Source: Paenibacillus sp. GM2 (lineage in GTDB: Bacteria > Bacillota > Bacilli > Paenibacillales > Paenibacillaceae). Taken from it: DNA of 51,740 nucleotides. The notes under the pieces are model-generated. The model worked only from the letters and a program-made list of their open reading frames with translations, did no database searches and was not told the origin of the DNA. Of this stretch, positions 24,242 through 32,861 are shown piece by piece; position 1 is the stretch's first letter; each line of letters begins with the position of its first letter. Location: NCBI RefSeq assembly GCF_900069005.2, contig NZ_LN831279.1:1787748-1839487 (forward strand), given 5' to 3'. The position numbers and the translations under genes are program-made.

Positions 24242-26100
24242 GTGAAAATACGGAAAGCAGAAGACCCGCCAGAGGACCAATGGGGGGACCTCCCGGAATG
24301 CAAGGTCACACCGAAAAACCAAAAGATTTCAAGAATACATGGGGCAAATTAATTCAATATTGCAAAAATTATATGCCCGTTATTGTCATAGCCCTCATCA
24401 TCGCGGCTGTCGGTACTGTATTACAAATCATAGGGCCTGATAAATTAAAGGATATGACCAATGAAATTACCAAAGGGCTTCCTGCGCTTATAAACGGGCA
24501 ACCGGTCGTGAGGGCCATTGATATGGATGCTGTAATGAATATTGCAATCATACTCGTATTCTTCTATGCTTCTTCTGCGCTGTTAAGTTTTGTTCAAAAC
24601 TATATAATGGCAACTGTAACCGCCAGAATATCGAAAAATATGCGAACCGGCATCTCTCATAAAATTAATAAGCTGCCGCTTAAATACTTTGATAAAACAA
24701 GCTATGGCGACGTACTCAGCCGTGCCACGAATGATGTTGATACGATAGGACAAACGCTAAATCAGAGTGTCGGTACAATGGTAAGCGCAGTAACCATGTT
24801 CGTTGGTTCTCTAGTGATGATGTTCTACACGAACTGGATTTTGGCGTTGACCGCAATCGGCTCTACCATTGTCGGTTTTGTGTTAATGATGCTGATCATG
24901 TCAAAATCAAAGAAACATTTTACAGCGCAACAAGAAGGCCTTGGGGAAATCAATGGTCATATTGAGGAAATTTATTCGGGGCATAATGTGGTTAAAGCCT
25001 ATAACGGCGGCAAAGCGGCGAAAGAGACCTTCGAGAAAATTAATGAAACTCTTTATGACAGCGGCTGGAAATCACAATTTCTATCGGGATTGATGATGCC
25101 TATTATGAGCTTTATTGGAAACTTAGGTTATGTAGCCGTGTGCGTAGTCGGAGCAGTGCTTGCCATGAACGGCACTATTTCCTTTGGTGTAATCGTTGCA
25201 TTTATGTTGTATATACGCCTCTTCACGCAGCCGTTAGCGCAGTTGGCCCAAGCAGCTCAAACCATGCTAAGAACCGCTGCCGCCAGCGAGCGCGTCTTTG
25301 AATTTTTCGAAGAAGAAGAAATGGCTGATGAAAGCGAAAAAGCAAAAATACTAAGTAATATTAAAGGCGATGTAGAATTTAGACACGTGAAATTCGGCTA
25401 TGATAAAGATAGAACGATAATCCACGGCTTCTCAGCTATGGTCAAAGCGGGGCAAAAGGTCGCGATCGTTGGCCCGACAGGGGCGGGAAAAACGACGATG
25501 GTTAACCTTTTAATGCGCTTTTACGAGCTGGATAGCGGCGAGATCTTGCTTGACGGTATACCTACACATCAAACTACCCGGGAAAACGTACACGAACAAT
25601 TTTGCATGGTTTTGCAAGATACATGGCTCTTTGAGGGAACAATCCTGGAAAACATCAAATACAGCAAACAAGACGTCACGGAGGAGGAAGTCATTTCTGC
25701 ATGTAAGGCCGTCGGACTGCATCATTTTATACGAACGCTTCCCGATGGGTACAACACCGTATTGAATGACAAAGCGAGCTTATCGGCTGGACAAAAGCAG
25801 CTTCTTACTATCGCGCGAGCCATGATCCAAAATGCACCCCTCTTAATTTTAGATGAGGCGACAAGCTCGGTGGATACACGCACGGAACGCAAAGTGCAGG
25901 AAGCGATGGATAAGCTAATGGTGGGTAGAACATCATTTGTTATTGCCCACAGACTTTCGACGATACGCAACGCGGATATGATTCTGGTCATGAAAGATGG
26001 AGACATTATAGAAAGCGGCAATCACATCGAGCTTCTGGAGAAAGGCGGATTCTACGCGGAACTTTATAACAGCCAGTTTGAACTACAAGATGCCATATAG
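24238..26100 (+). CDS. ABC exporter half-transporter, catalytically competent partner
   Basis: This 620-residue protein has a Gly/Pro-rich N-terminal tail (RPARGPMGGPPGMQG), six helices and a nucleotide-binding domain with Walker A GPTGAGKTT, Walker B LLILDEATSSVD (catalytic Glu present) and the altered signature LSAGQKQLLTIARAM. In a heterodimer this unusual signature faces the Asp-bearing site of the upstream subunit and the consensus parts form the active site, the arrangement known for asymmetric exporters. It is the last gene of the two-component/exporter unit and is followed by a strong terminator. Confidence 0.92.
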   Translation: MSENTESRRPARGPMGGPPGMQGHTEKPKDFKNTWGKLIQYCKNYMPVIVIALIIAAVGTVLQIIGPDKLKDMTNEITKGLPALINGQPVVRAIDMDAVMNIAIILVFFYASSALLSFVQNYIMATVTARISKNMRTGISHKINKLPLKYFDKTSYGDVLSRATNDVDTIGQTLNQSVGTMVSAVTMFVGSLVMMFYTNWILALTAIGSTIVGFVLMMLIMSKSKKHFTAQQEGLGEINGHIEEIYSGHNVVKAYNGGKAAKETFEKINETLYDSGWKSQFLSGLMMPIMSFIGNLGYVAVCVVGAVLAMNGTISFGVIVAFMLYIRLFTQPLAQLAQAAQTMLRTAAASERVFEFFEEEEMADESEKAKILSNIKGDVEFRHVKFGYDKDRTIIHGFSAMVKAGQKVAIVGPTGAGKTTMVNLLMRFYELDSGEILLDGIPTHQTTRENVHEQFCMVLQDTWLFEGTILENIKYSKQDVTEEEVISACKAVGLHHFIRTLPDGYNTVLNDKASLSAGQKQLLTIARAMIQNAPLLILDEATSSVDTRTERKVQEAMDKLMVGRTSFVIAHRLSTIRNADMILVMKDGDIIESGNHIELLEKGGFYAELYNSQFELQDAI

Positions 26101-26126
26101 TTTGCCATCAGTATGAATGCAGATAG

Positions 26127-26174
26127 AACCCCAATTTCAGCAACATTAATGCAGCTGAGATTGGGGTTTTTCTC
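26127..26174 (+). terminator. Terminator after the ABC exporter pair
   Basis: A 15-bp stem (AACCCCAATTTCAGC with GCTGAGATTGGGGTT, one G-T pair) is followed by TTTTTCTC. Confidence 0.88.
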
Positions 26175-26567
26175 TATTTTTTAGGCAAGCGGGCAGGAGG
26201 GAGCTGATTGAATATTGATTCAAGATTGATGATGACTAACAACCGCAATGGAAACTGATTTTTGTTAGACTAACAGGCAGGAGGGTTCAAAAGTTTCGCG
26301 AATACCCTGCATATCCAGCATTTCAGCGCTACGGGCGGGGGCAAGCTCGACCTTTGGTCCGGAAGAAGCATGATACAATAGAAGTTGGCAATTTGGAACG
26401 GGGGGGAAGCATACTCAAGTGGAATAGCGCTGTATGGGGAAAGCTGACAGGATCAGGGCTTTGAAACATACAGTATGTACATACTGACCGAAGTGGTGTA
26501 TATTTCAACATGCTGGTGAATTAGTCTATGACCAAAATAAGAATACCGCATGTAACGGAGTGATCTA
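26175..26567. other. Intergenic stretch, no convincing gene
   Basis: About 390 bp separate the exporter terminator from a small basic protein gene. An open frame of some 70 codons rich in Arg and Gly crosses 26240-26460 but has no plausible start codon or ribosome binding site. A short imperfect repeat of the GGCAGGAGGG type occurs at about 26188 and 26276. No RNA gene was recognised. Confidence 0.4.
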
Positions 26568-26756
26568 TTGAGCAAACCAAAAGGCAAGAGTGGAACAGGT
26601 AGAGGCACGGGTAAGAAAGGCTGGACCCGCTGGGACGCAAAAGCCCGCCGGGCCAAAAGCGCCCCGAAACCTTATACGAGTAAAGGTACGAAGAAATCCA
26701 GCGATGCTAAAGACGAGGGACCTATCAAAAACGATAGCGGTGTAAAGCGCAGCTGA
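26568..26756 (+). CDS. Small basic protein, DUF3934-like
   Basis: This 62-residue, very basic and glycine-rich protein has the conserved-looking start GKSGTGRGTGKKGWTRWDAK followed by PKPYTSKGTKK. I recall this pattern from the small Bacillales family DUF3934, of unknown function; the match is from memory. The start is TTG at 26568, supported by CGGAG seven bases upstream. A terminator follows 50 bp later, so it is monocistronic. Its charge would suit nucleic-acid binding, but that is only a guess. Confidence 0.65.
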   Translation: MSKPKGKSGTGRGTGKKGWTRWDAKARRAKSAPKPYTSKGTKKSSDAKDEGPIKNDSGVKRS

Positions 26757-26805
26757 CAGTTGTGTTTCGACAAGTATGTTTCGACAAGACATGATAATGT
26801 TTAAT

Positions 26806-26832
26806 AAAAGCCGCATAATCTGCGGCTTTTAA
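26806..26832 (+). terminator. Terminator after the small basic protein
   Basis: AAAAGCCGCA and TGCGGCTTTT pair perfectly around a 5-nt loop (26806-26830). Confidence 0.85.
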
Positions 26833-26890
26833 TGTTACTATGTTTTTTGTCACCCGACATGAACTTCAGATAAGCGCTTCCTAAGATTCA

Positions 26891-26930
26891 TTAAAGAGGC
26901 AATCTCAATACGATGAGATTGCCTCTTTAA
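26891..26930 (-). terminator. Strong terminator of the SASP gene
   Basis: A perfect 17-bp stem (26891-26907 with 26914-26930) has a 6-nt loop and ends in TTTAA on the minus strand. Confidence 0.85.
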
Positions 26931-26988
26931 TAATTTATTGAATCTTTGGTAATATTCGCAGCAAGTTAATTGGGGCCGAAATTAATAA

Positions 26989-27201
26989 TTAGTGACGCCC
27001 TTGAATAGACTGTTCAGCCATTTGAACAAGACGTTTAGTAATGTATCCTCCAAGAGAACCAGTTTCGCGGGATGTCATATTGCCATAGTATCCATCCTGA
27101 GGGATTTGAATACCCAATTCCTGAGCAGCTTCGATTTTCATTTGCTGCAAGGCCATTTTGACTTGAGGTATAACCAGGCTGTTTGAACTAGATTGAGCCA
27201 T
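26989..27201 (-). CDS. Alpha/beta-type small acid-soluble spore protein
   Basis: This 70-residue protein has both family signatures: KIEAAQELGI, and the C-terminal GNMTSRETGSLGGYITKRLV, which contains the E-T-G cleavage region recognised by the germination protease in related SASPs. These proteins coat spore DNA and protect it from UV and heat. AAAGGAG lies about eight bases before the ATG. Expression should be forespore-specific (sigma G); I could not pick out that promoter with confidence. It is direct evidence for an endospore former. Confidence 0.95.
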   Translation of the reverse strand: MAQSSSNSLVIPQVKMALQQMKIEAAQELGIQIPQDGYYGNMTSRETGSLGGYITKRLVQMAEQSIQGRH

Positions 27202-27409
27202 GTTAATTTTCTCCTTTCAGTTGTGCATTATTTGGAATAAGCAAGCAAGTTTATTATGGCTCCGTCGCTAATAGTTATACAGGAAAAATGAAGTTCCTCA
27301 AACAAATCACTTTTTAAAAAATTTAAACGACTTATTACCCGGTTCTTGGCTTCATAAGTTGTTGGAATTTCCCTGCCTTTTAATTACGCATAACAACAGT
27401 TAGACAAAA

Positions 27410-29158
27410 TCATATAGCATCGCAGGGCAATAGAATCTCAATCTTCATGCCTTGCCATACTTTGGAATGCACCTGGATTTCGCCGCCGTGCGCTTCCACA
27501 ATGGCTTTGGCGATGCTCATTCCGAGCCCGGAGCCAACCGTCGATTCTTCCGTATTCGTTCCCCGATAGTACCGCTTGAACAAATGATGCAGCGTTTCCT
27601 CGTCCATTCCTTTGCCGTTATCGATGACTCGTATACCGGCCTTGCCGTTTATTCTGCCGACTGATGCAGTGACGACTACACCCTGCGGATTATGCTTAAC
27701 GGCGTTGGACAGCAAGTTATCCATCAGCCTCTGAAGCCAGGTCTCATCTGCTTTTACCATTAGGGGACTCTCCTCCCCAACATAGTGAAACTGATAGTCA
27801 GACATCGTGGCGTCATTGACGTACTTCAATACCGAGCAGCGCACCAGCTCATCCAAATCCAACTCCTGAAGATTCATAATCGAATCTCCCTGCTTAAGCT
27901 GATGAATCATGGAAAAATCAGAGATCAGTTCAAGCATATAATCCCCTTTTTCCCGAATCGTCGATCCCATAACCCGCATCTCCTCCTGGCTCCACTGCTC
28001 AGGCAAGCTCTCGAGCATATATCCATAGCCTTGAATGGTGGAGAGGGGAGTGCGCAGATCATGGGAAATCCCTGACATCCATTCCGCTTGTGCCTGCTCC
28101 AGCTTCTCACGTTCCTTCTCCGTTTGTGCCAATTGATGGGTCATCTGATAGAAGGATTCAATGACTTCCCTATAAAGTTTGTAGCTGGTTCGCATCGTAC
28201 CGTTGCGGCGGAATACCTTGCGCTTGTCCTTGGCGGTCAGCACTTCGTCGTATTGACCCTTGCGCATGCGTTCGAACCAGCCTGCGAACAGAATGAGCGG
28301 CTGACCATAACGGTATCCATGCCATATGGAGACCGGAACCGCCAAGAGCAGGATTAGACCCGAAAACCATACAAGCCCACGCGTTGCCGTATCCAGCACG
28401 GGATGCTTCAGTGGACCTCCAGTTGGATTAGGCGTATAGAGGATCCAGGTCTTTCCGCTTTGCTTGTCCCGCTGGGAGACAATATTCGTGTCATAATTGC
28501 TGGGTGATTGCTGGATGGCCAGAATATCCAGCGGACGATACGCCTTTTTCGCGTTTGCTTTATCGCCGATGTCTTGTATGGTTTTGCCTGCGGGGTCGAT
28601 CACCTGCAGATAGCTGCCGGTTTCGCGCAACCGCTGGTCCAAAGAGGGGATCGCTTCACTTCGCACTATCCCCTTCTGGCCGTAAGCGTCGAACCAAGCC
28701 ACGAGTTGGTCGAGATCAGGACTATGGTATCCCAGCATGTACAGATGCGGCTCGTTGAAGGCAAAATTCAGCTCCGTGTTTACGGCATAAGTCCCAAGCG
28801 TACGCGTCTCTTGAATTTCAAGCAATTGAGCGGTGGAGTAGGAGGGCGGCAGCGCATGCTGCGGAGTTGAGTTTACATCATAAATTACCCTTCCTTCGGC
28901 ATTCACAACCTGCAACCACATTCCTCTATCCTCAATGAGCTTAACCCACTTGGGGGAAATTTGAATGGTCCCATCCTTGGAGCTAGCTTCTTGAGCGATC
29001 AGCTGCAGGGCGCCTGCTGGAAAGTTACGGCGTATCTCATTGTTCTTCGCATTCTGAAAGTACAGGATGCATGCTACCAGAGTAATGGCCAGAATCAGTA
29101 GGGAATAAAAGATCAATTGATAGGCAAAGTGGAAAGCCATGCGTTGTTGTATTTTCAT
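27410..29158 (-). CDS. Membrane sensor histidine kinase with large extracellular sensor
   Basis: This 582-residue kinase has membrane segments at about 15-34 and 262-279 enclosing a sensor of about 225 residues outside the cell. A linker with coiled coil (about 330-360) follows, then the dimerisation helix with H366 in GISHDLRTPLSTIQGY and the ATPase domain (N-box DNLLSNAVKHN, G1 DNGKGMD, G2 GSGLGMSIAKAI). The sensor contains two similar stretches (WLQVVNAEGRVIYDV and YLQVIDPAGKTIQDI), suggesting a duplicated subdomain. The gene overlaps the preceding response-regulator gene by four bases. The signal is unknown. Confidence 0.92.
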   Translation of the reverse strand: MKIQQRMAFHFAYQLIFYSLLILAITLVACILYFQNAKNNEIRRNFPAGALQLIAQEASSKDGTIQISPKWVKLIEDRGMWLQVVNAEGRVIYDVNSTPQHALPPSYSTAQLLEIQETRTLGTYAVNTELNFAFNEPHLYMLGYHSPDLDQLVAWFDAYGQKGIVRSEAIPSLDQRLRETGSYLQVIDPAGKTIQDIGDKANAKKAYRPLDILAIQQSPSNYDTNIVSQRDKQSGKTWILYTPNPTGGPLKHPVLDTATRGLVWFSGLILLLAVPVSIWHGYRYGQPLILFAGWFERMRKGQYDEVLTAKDKRKVFRRNGTMRTSYKLYREVIESFYQMTHQLAQTEKEREKLEQAQAEWMSGISHDLRTPLSTIQGYGYMLESLPEQWSQEEMRVMGSTIREKGDYMLELISDFSMIHQLKQGDSIMNLQELDLDELVRCSVLKYVNDATMSDYQFHYVGEESPLMVKADETWLQRLMDNLLSNAVKHNPQGVVVTASVGRINGKAGIRVIDNGKGMDEETLHHLFKRYYRGTNTEESTVGSGLGMSIAKAIVEAHGGEIQVHSKVWQGMKIEILLPCDAI

Positions 29159-29889
29159 CGCACCTGCGACTCCTTCACCAGCTTGTATCCGAGCCCGCGG
29201 ACGGTAACGAGCAGTTTCGGATCACCGGGCTCGATCTCGATCCGCTCCCTAATGCGCCGAATGTGTACCATGACCGTCGAATCATCTCCCAATCCGTTAA
29301 TCCCCCAAACCTTATCGTATAGCTGCGTTTTGGAAAATACGATTCCCGGATGCTTGCAGAAGTGCAGCAGCAGTTGGAACTCCTGTGCGGGGCATGGAAC
29401 AGGCTGTCCATCCACGATCAACTCGCCCTCCGCCTCGTTAACGGTAAGACGGCCTAACCGGTAAACCCCTGAATCCGGCCGCTTTATTGGCATGGGTGTA
29501 GGAGCCTCCTGCTCCAGTCGGCGGATGCGCGCCTGAATTCTAGCAGCTACCTCCAAGGGATTGAAGGGCTTTGTGATATAATCATCCCCGCCCATAGCGA
29601 AGCCTTGAAGGACATCGAGATCGGAAGCCTTGGCCGTCAGGAACAAAATATGCGGATTCCCATATTCGCGGAGCTTGGAGCAGAGCTCTAATCCGCTGCC
29701 GTCAGGGAGCATGATGTCGAGCAGGACGATATCGGGGGCAATGCGCGCCGCTATGTCAAGTCCTTCTGCACATGTGGAAGCCGGGTACAGACGATGAAAC
29801 CCTTCCCTGCGGAGCACCATTTGGAGCATTGTAACAATCGAGGGCTCATCGTCAACGATTGCGATTTTAATATCAGATAGATTGGTCAT
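29155..29889 (-). CDS. OmpR/PhoB-family response regulator
   Basis: This 244-residue protein has a receiver with acidic pair D13-D14, phospho-acceptor D58 (IVLLDIMLPDGSG) and TKPFNPLEVAAR, then a winged-helix domain ending VTVRGLGYKLV. The start at 29889 is chosen since GAAAGGGTG lies about seven bases upstream; the in-frame codon at 29922 lies inside the upstream dyad region. It is the first gene of the pair with the kinase. A 64-bp dyad element directly upstream, repeated before 31363, may be its binding site. Confidence 0.92.
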   Translation of the reverse strand: MTNLSDIKIAIVDDEPSIVTMLQMVLRREGFHRLYPASTCAEGLDIAARIAPDIVLLDIMLPDGSGLELCSKLREYGNPHILFLTAKASDLDVLQGFAMGGDDYITKPFNPLEVAARIQARIRRLEQEAPTPMPIKRPDSGVYRLGRLTVNEAEGELIVDGQPVPCPAQEFQLLLHFCKHPGIVFSKTQLYDKVWGINGLGDDSTVMVHIRRIRERIEIEPGDPKLLVTVRGLGYKLVKESQVR

Positions 29890-29925
29890 TGTGTTCACCC
29901 TTTCCCATAGTAGCATACACACATT

Positions 29926-29989
29926 AACAGAACCTAAACTTCCGTGAGCAACATTAAGGTATTGTTCATCGATTTGTTTAGGTTCTGTT
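29926..29989. repeat. Dyad repeat element, copy A
   Basis: AACAGAACCTAAAC (29926-29939) and GTTTAGGTTCTGTT (29976-29989) are a perfect 14-bp inverted repeat with a 36-bp spacer. It lies between the response regulator and the TraB-like pseudogene. A diverged second copy at 31205-31267 keeps the arms, parts of the spacer (ATTAAG, TGTT) and about 15 bp beyond the right arm. Confidence 0.65.
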
Positions 29990-30050
29990 TTAGTAGGGTT
30001 GATAGGCTAGGAAATGAGGGATCAATTCACGAAAAGGAGCTTATACGCAA

Positions 30051-31145
30051 ATGAAAAAAATAATTGTCTCATTGCTATCTTTATCCCTGCTTACCTCTGG
30101 ACTCTCTTCGGTGTATGCAGCAGAGAAAGTCTCGACGATATGGGTTAATGGTGTGCAAATCCAGTTCAGCAACTCGGCATTGATCGTAGAAAAAGGGGTG
30201 ACACTCGTCCCGATGCGTCTGCTTCTGGAGAAGATCGGCGTCAAAGTGAGCTGGAATGAAGCGACCCATACCGTCAGCGGTACCCAAAGCGGCATTTCCT
30301 TGTCCCTGGAGATTGGCAACGCTAATGCTACTATAAACGCCAAAGCAAGTCCGGAATGTAACGTATGTGCCGCTTCGCTTTCTCGCTGAGGCTGCAGGCT
30401 ATCAAGTGGCATGGAATCCTTCCTCGCGCCAGATAAACCTTATTTCTAAGCAGCGAACCGCTGGCAGCCACGGCTATTTATGGAAGGTAGAGCATAAAGG
30501 CAACACTGTGTTTATGCTGGGTTCACTTCATTACGTGCTTGAAGGAATGTACCCGCTGCGTCCGGAGATTGAGAATGCGCTCCATGCAGCTGATTACTTG
30601 AGCGTTGAGGTCGATTTGTCGAAGGTCGCTCCCGAAGAATTACAAAAACTGGTGTTGGAACTGGGTGTTTATAAAGACGGTACAACATTGAAAGATCATA
30701 TCTCCGCTATAACGTATAAAAAAGTCGCCGCTTTCCTAAAAGCAAATGGATTGCCGGAAAGCAGCTTCGACAATTTCAAACCGTGGTTCGTCCAACAAAA
30801 CATTCTGGGCGTTATCGCTGACAAAGAAGGCTATCAGTCAGACATTGGTATTGACCATTACCTGATCAATAAGGCCAACAAAGGGAAGAAAACGGTTGTT
30901 GCTTTGGAAACTATTGATTTCCAGTTCCAAACGAACAATAACTACTCAGACGCTCTGCAGGAAAAATTGCTGCTCCAAACACTGGACCCAACTGCAGGGG
31001 TCATCCTTGCTCCGGATGGGGGGATCGATACCTTGGTGGAAAAAAAGAAACCTATCTGGTCGTCGTCGGAATGCTGCACATGTTAGGCGACGAAGGGGTA
31101 GTTCCATTGCTGAAGAAGGAAGGGTATAAAGTGGAAATACAGTAG
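30051..31145 (+). pseudogene. Broken TraB/GumN-like gene with copper-amine-oxidase N domain
   Basis: The first frame encodes a signal peptide and a copper amine oxidase N-terminal-like domain (WVNGVQIQFSNSALIVEKGV, VPMRLLLEKIGVKVSWNEA). At about 30350 one extra base shifts the frame, and the domain continues as VPLRFLAEAAGYQVAWNPSS into a TraB/GumN domain (YLWKVEHKGNTVFMLGSLHY). Near 31048 a second shift, equal to one missing A in an A run, moves the end to the frame reading TYLVVVGMLHMLGDEGVVPL and on to the stop at 31143-31145. Compared with the family, some tens of residues before this last motif also appear deleted. The gene is therefore very probably dead, though two sequencing errors cannot be excluded from one read. 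Confidence 0.85.
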
Positions 31146-31204
31146 TCCTTATGCGATTTGTGTACACAAAAGTTGCCATAATAAATGGCCGGAGGCGCCA
31201 CTTT

Positions 31205-31267
31205 AACAGAACCTAAATGCCAGAAGATTAATTAAGCTTATGTTTAGCGGTTCGTTTAGGCTCTGTT
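31205..31267. repeat. Dyad repeat element, copy B
   Basis: AACAGAACCTAAAT (31205-31218) and GTTTAGGCTCTGTT (31254-31267) repeat the arms of copy A with a 35-bp spacer and similar internal sequence. It lies 95 bp upstream of the YbjQ gene, so each copy precedes a plus-strand gene. Confidence 0.65.
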
Positions 31268-31362
31268 TCAATTGGGCTGTTAGCATAATGAATAAGCAAA
31301 GCAATCAATATCCCACAAGGAAAACAAGGTGTCGTTCATAATGAATTAAGGGGGGATAACTT

Positions 31363-31674
31363 ATGATCATAACCACTACATCAACTATTGAAGGTTCACC
31401 AATCAGGAAGTATTTGGGCATTGCCACTGGTGAAGTGATCATGGGGGCTAACGTATTCAGAGACTTCAAGGCTTCCATTACCGATCTGGTAGGGGGACGC
31501 TCGCGCGTTTATGAAGGTAAGCTTCAGGAAGCAAGGGATGCAGCATTTGCCGAGATGACCCAAAAAGCTTCGGTGATGGGGGCTAACGGGATTGTTGGAG
31601 TCGATATTGATTATGAAGTTATTCGCGAAGGCATGTTAATGGTTGTTGTTAGCGGGACTGCGGTAATTGTATAA
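31363..31674 (+). CDS. YbjQ/UPF0145-family protein
   Basis: This 103-residue protein matches the YbjQ (UPF0145, putative heavy-metal-binding) family throughout: TTTSTIEGSPIRKYLGIATGEVIMGANVFRDF, ITDLVGGRSRVYEGKLQEARDAA, and GANGIVGVDIDYEVI. The fold forms pentameric rings in structurally studied members; the function is unknown. It is a single-domain cytoplasmic protein with the ribosome binding site GGGGGATA before the ATG. The dyad element upstream is shared with the neighbouring pseudogene promoter. Confidence 0.9.
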   Translation: MIITTTSTIEGSPIRKYLGIATGEVIMGANVFRDFKASITDLVGGRSRVYEGKLQEARDAAFAEMTQKASVMGANGIVGVDIDYEVIREGMLMVVVSGTAVIV

Positions 31675-31729
31675 GCCCACACAACAGCATTGCTATGCTA
31701 GAAAATTTTAATTTATAGTGGGAGTGTTT

Positions 31730-32536
31730 ATGATGTCAACCAAAAGGAACTTACAGCAAGAAATTATGGATCCCGCCCTTCGAGTTCGTCCTCGCGTGCG
31801 ATGGGGTGTTCTCACATATTTTCTCTACATTGCAGTCTTCTACGGAATCTTTGTGCTCAACGGCATCGACTATATGAAAGTGGGCGAGAGTGAGCGTACC
31901 CTTCTTCTCGGGTACGTAGCAACGCTGTCCGGCGGCGCTATACTAACCCTCACAGTCCTCATGATCTACGGATGGTGGCGTCCCGCCCTGGTAGAAAGGC
32001 GGAGTCTTTCTCGATGGACGATGACGCTCCCGATTATCATGGCGGTCATCGCGATTGTGAATATGCTGATCGGCGATTTCACCCGTGTAACGCCCCTCAT
32101 GTGGCTGTATCTTATCGTCGGCAGCATCCTGGTCGGCTTCAATGAGGAGATGATCCACCGCGGTCAATTAATAGTCGCTCTGCGTAGCAGATTCGGTGAA
32201 ACTGGAGTCTGGCTGCTCTCAACAGCGATGTTCGCAATCTTCCACCTGCCGGGCATGTTTCTGGGCCTCGGAGCGGGTGCGCTATTCCAGGTAGTGATGG
32301 CTTTCGGCCTCGGTTCAATCTTCTACCTCGCCAGAAGGTCGACCGGATCGCTCCTGGCCTCCATGTTCCTGCATGGACTTTGGGACTTTAGCGTTTTCTC
32401 TACACATAACTCGTCGTTTCACCTAGCTGGTATATTAGCTCCGTTGTTGGCGATCGCTGCAGCGATTTCGGTTCCGATCATTCTCCGCCGTAAAAAGCGA
32501 CGCGATAGTATGAAACGTGTAAGCCAAGTAAACTGA
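31730..32536 (+). CDS. CPBP-family intramembrane metalloprotease
   Basis: This protein of about 268 residues has some eight hydrophobic segments and the three motifs of the CAAX-protease/bacteriocin-processing (Abi) family: FNEEMIHRGQ (EExxxR), FAIFHLPG (FxxxH) and HGLWDFS (HxxxB). Members are zinc intramembrane proteases, known in Bacteria for bacteriocin self-immunity or signalling. ATG codons at 31730 and 31733 are both possible; GGGAG lies 5-8 bases upstream. No bacteriocin gene was seen nearby, so a specific role is not assigned. Confidence 0.88.
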   Translation: MMSTKRNLQQEIMDPALRVRPRVRWGVLTYFLYIAVFYGIFVLNGIDYMKVGESERTLLLGYVATLSGGAILTLTVLMIYGWWRPALVERRSLSRWTMTLPIIMAVIAIVNMLIGDFTRVTPLMWLYLIVGSILVGFNEEMIHRGQLIVALRSRFGETGVWLLSTAMFAIFHLPGMFLGLGAGALFQVVMAFGLGSIFYLARRSTGSLLASMFLHGLWDFSVFSTHNSSFHLAGILAPLLAIAAAISVPIILRRKKRRDSMKRVSQVN

Positions 32537-32574
32537 AGAATGGGTACCCTCGCCCTGTAGGGTTACTCAATCAC

Positions 32575-32637
32575 AACACCTTCAAGGAAAATGTCGTCTT
32601 ATCATCAGATAAGGAAACAACCTTGAAGGTGTTTTTT
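32575..32637 (+). terminator. Terminator after the CPBP gene
   Basis: AACACCTTCAAGG pairs with CCTTGAAGGTGTT and is followed by T. The 33-nt loop itself contains a 6-bp hairpin (CTTATC with GATAAG). Confidence 0.85.
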
Positions 32638-32765
32638 ACGTCCGGGCAGCTCTATGCGATAGGACGATTGCTGGTAAAAATGAGCTAATCCAGAAAGCTG
32701 GGAATATGTATTATATATCTCTTAGTGATTGTTTGATCAAGTACAGTTGAGCTCAGTGGAATATA

Positions 32766-32815
32766 CCTCATCTTCCATTGGTGGAGGAATCTAAAGCGTC
32801 TGTGCTAAGATGAGG
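32766..32815. promoter_or_regulatory. Inverted repeat upstream of a response-regulator gene
   Basis: CCTCATCTT (32766-32774) and AAGATGAGG (32807-32815) are complementary across 32 bp, ending 46 bp before the start codon at 32862. It may be an operator or leader structure. The rest of 32638-32861 shows nothing else. Confidence 0.35.
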
Positions 32816-32861
32816 GTAAATGATCATTCAAGCTGAGGAACAAGGCTAGAAGGGGTGTACA

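Noticed and set aside
26240..26462. Arg/Gly-rich open frame of about 70 codons on the plus strand
   Set aside because: It has no usable start codon or ribosome binding site and no recognisable family, so it is probably chance.
31730..32536. CPBP protease as part of a bacteriocin locus
   Set aside because: No precursor peptide, modification enzyme or dedicated exporter was found beside it.
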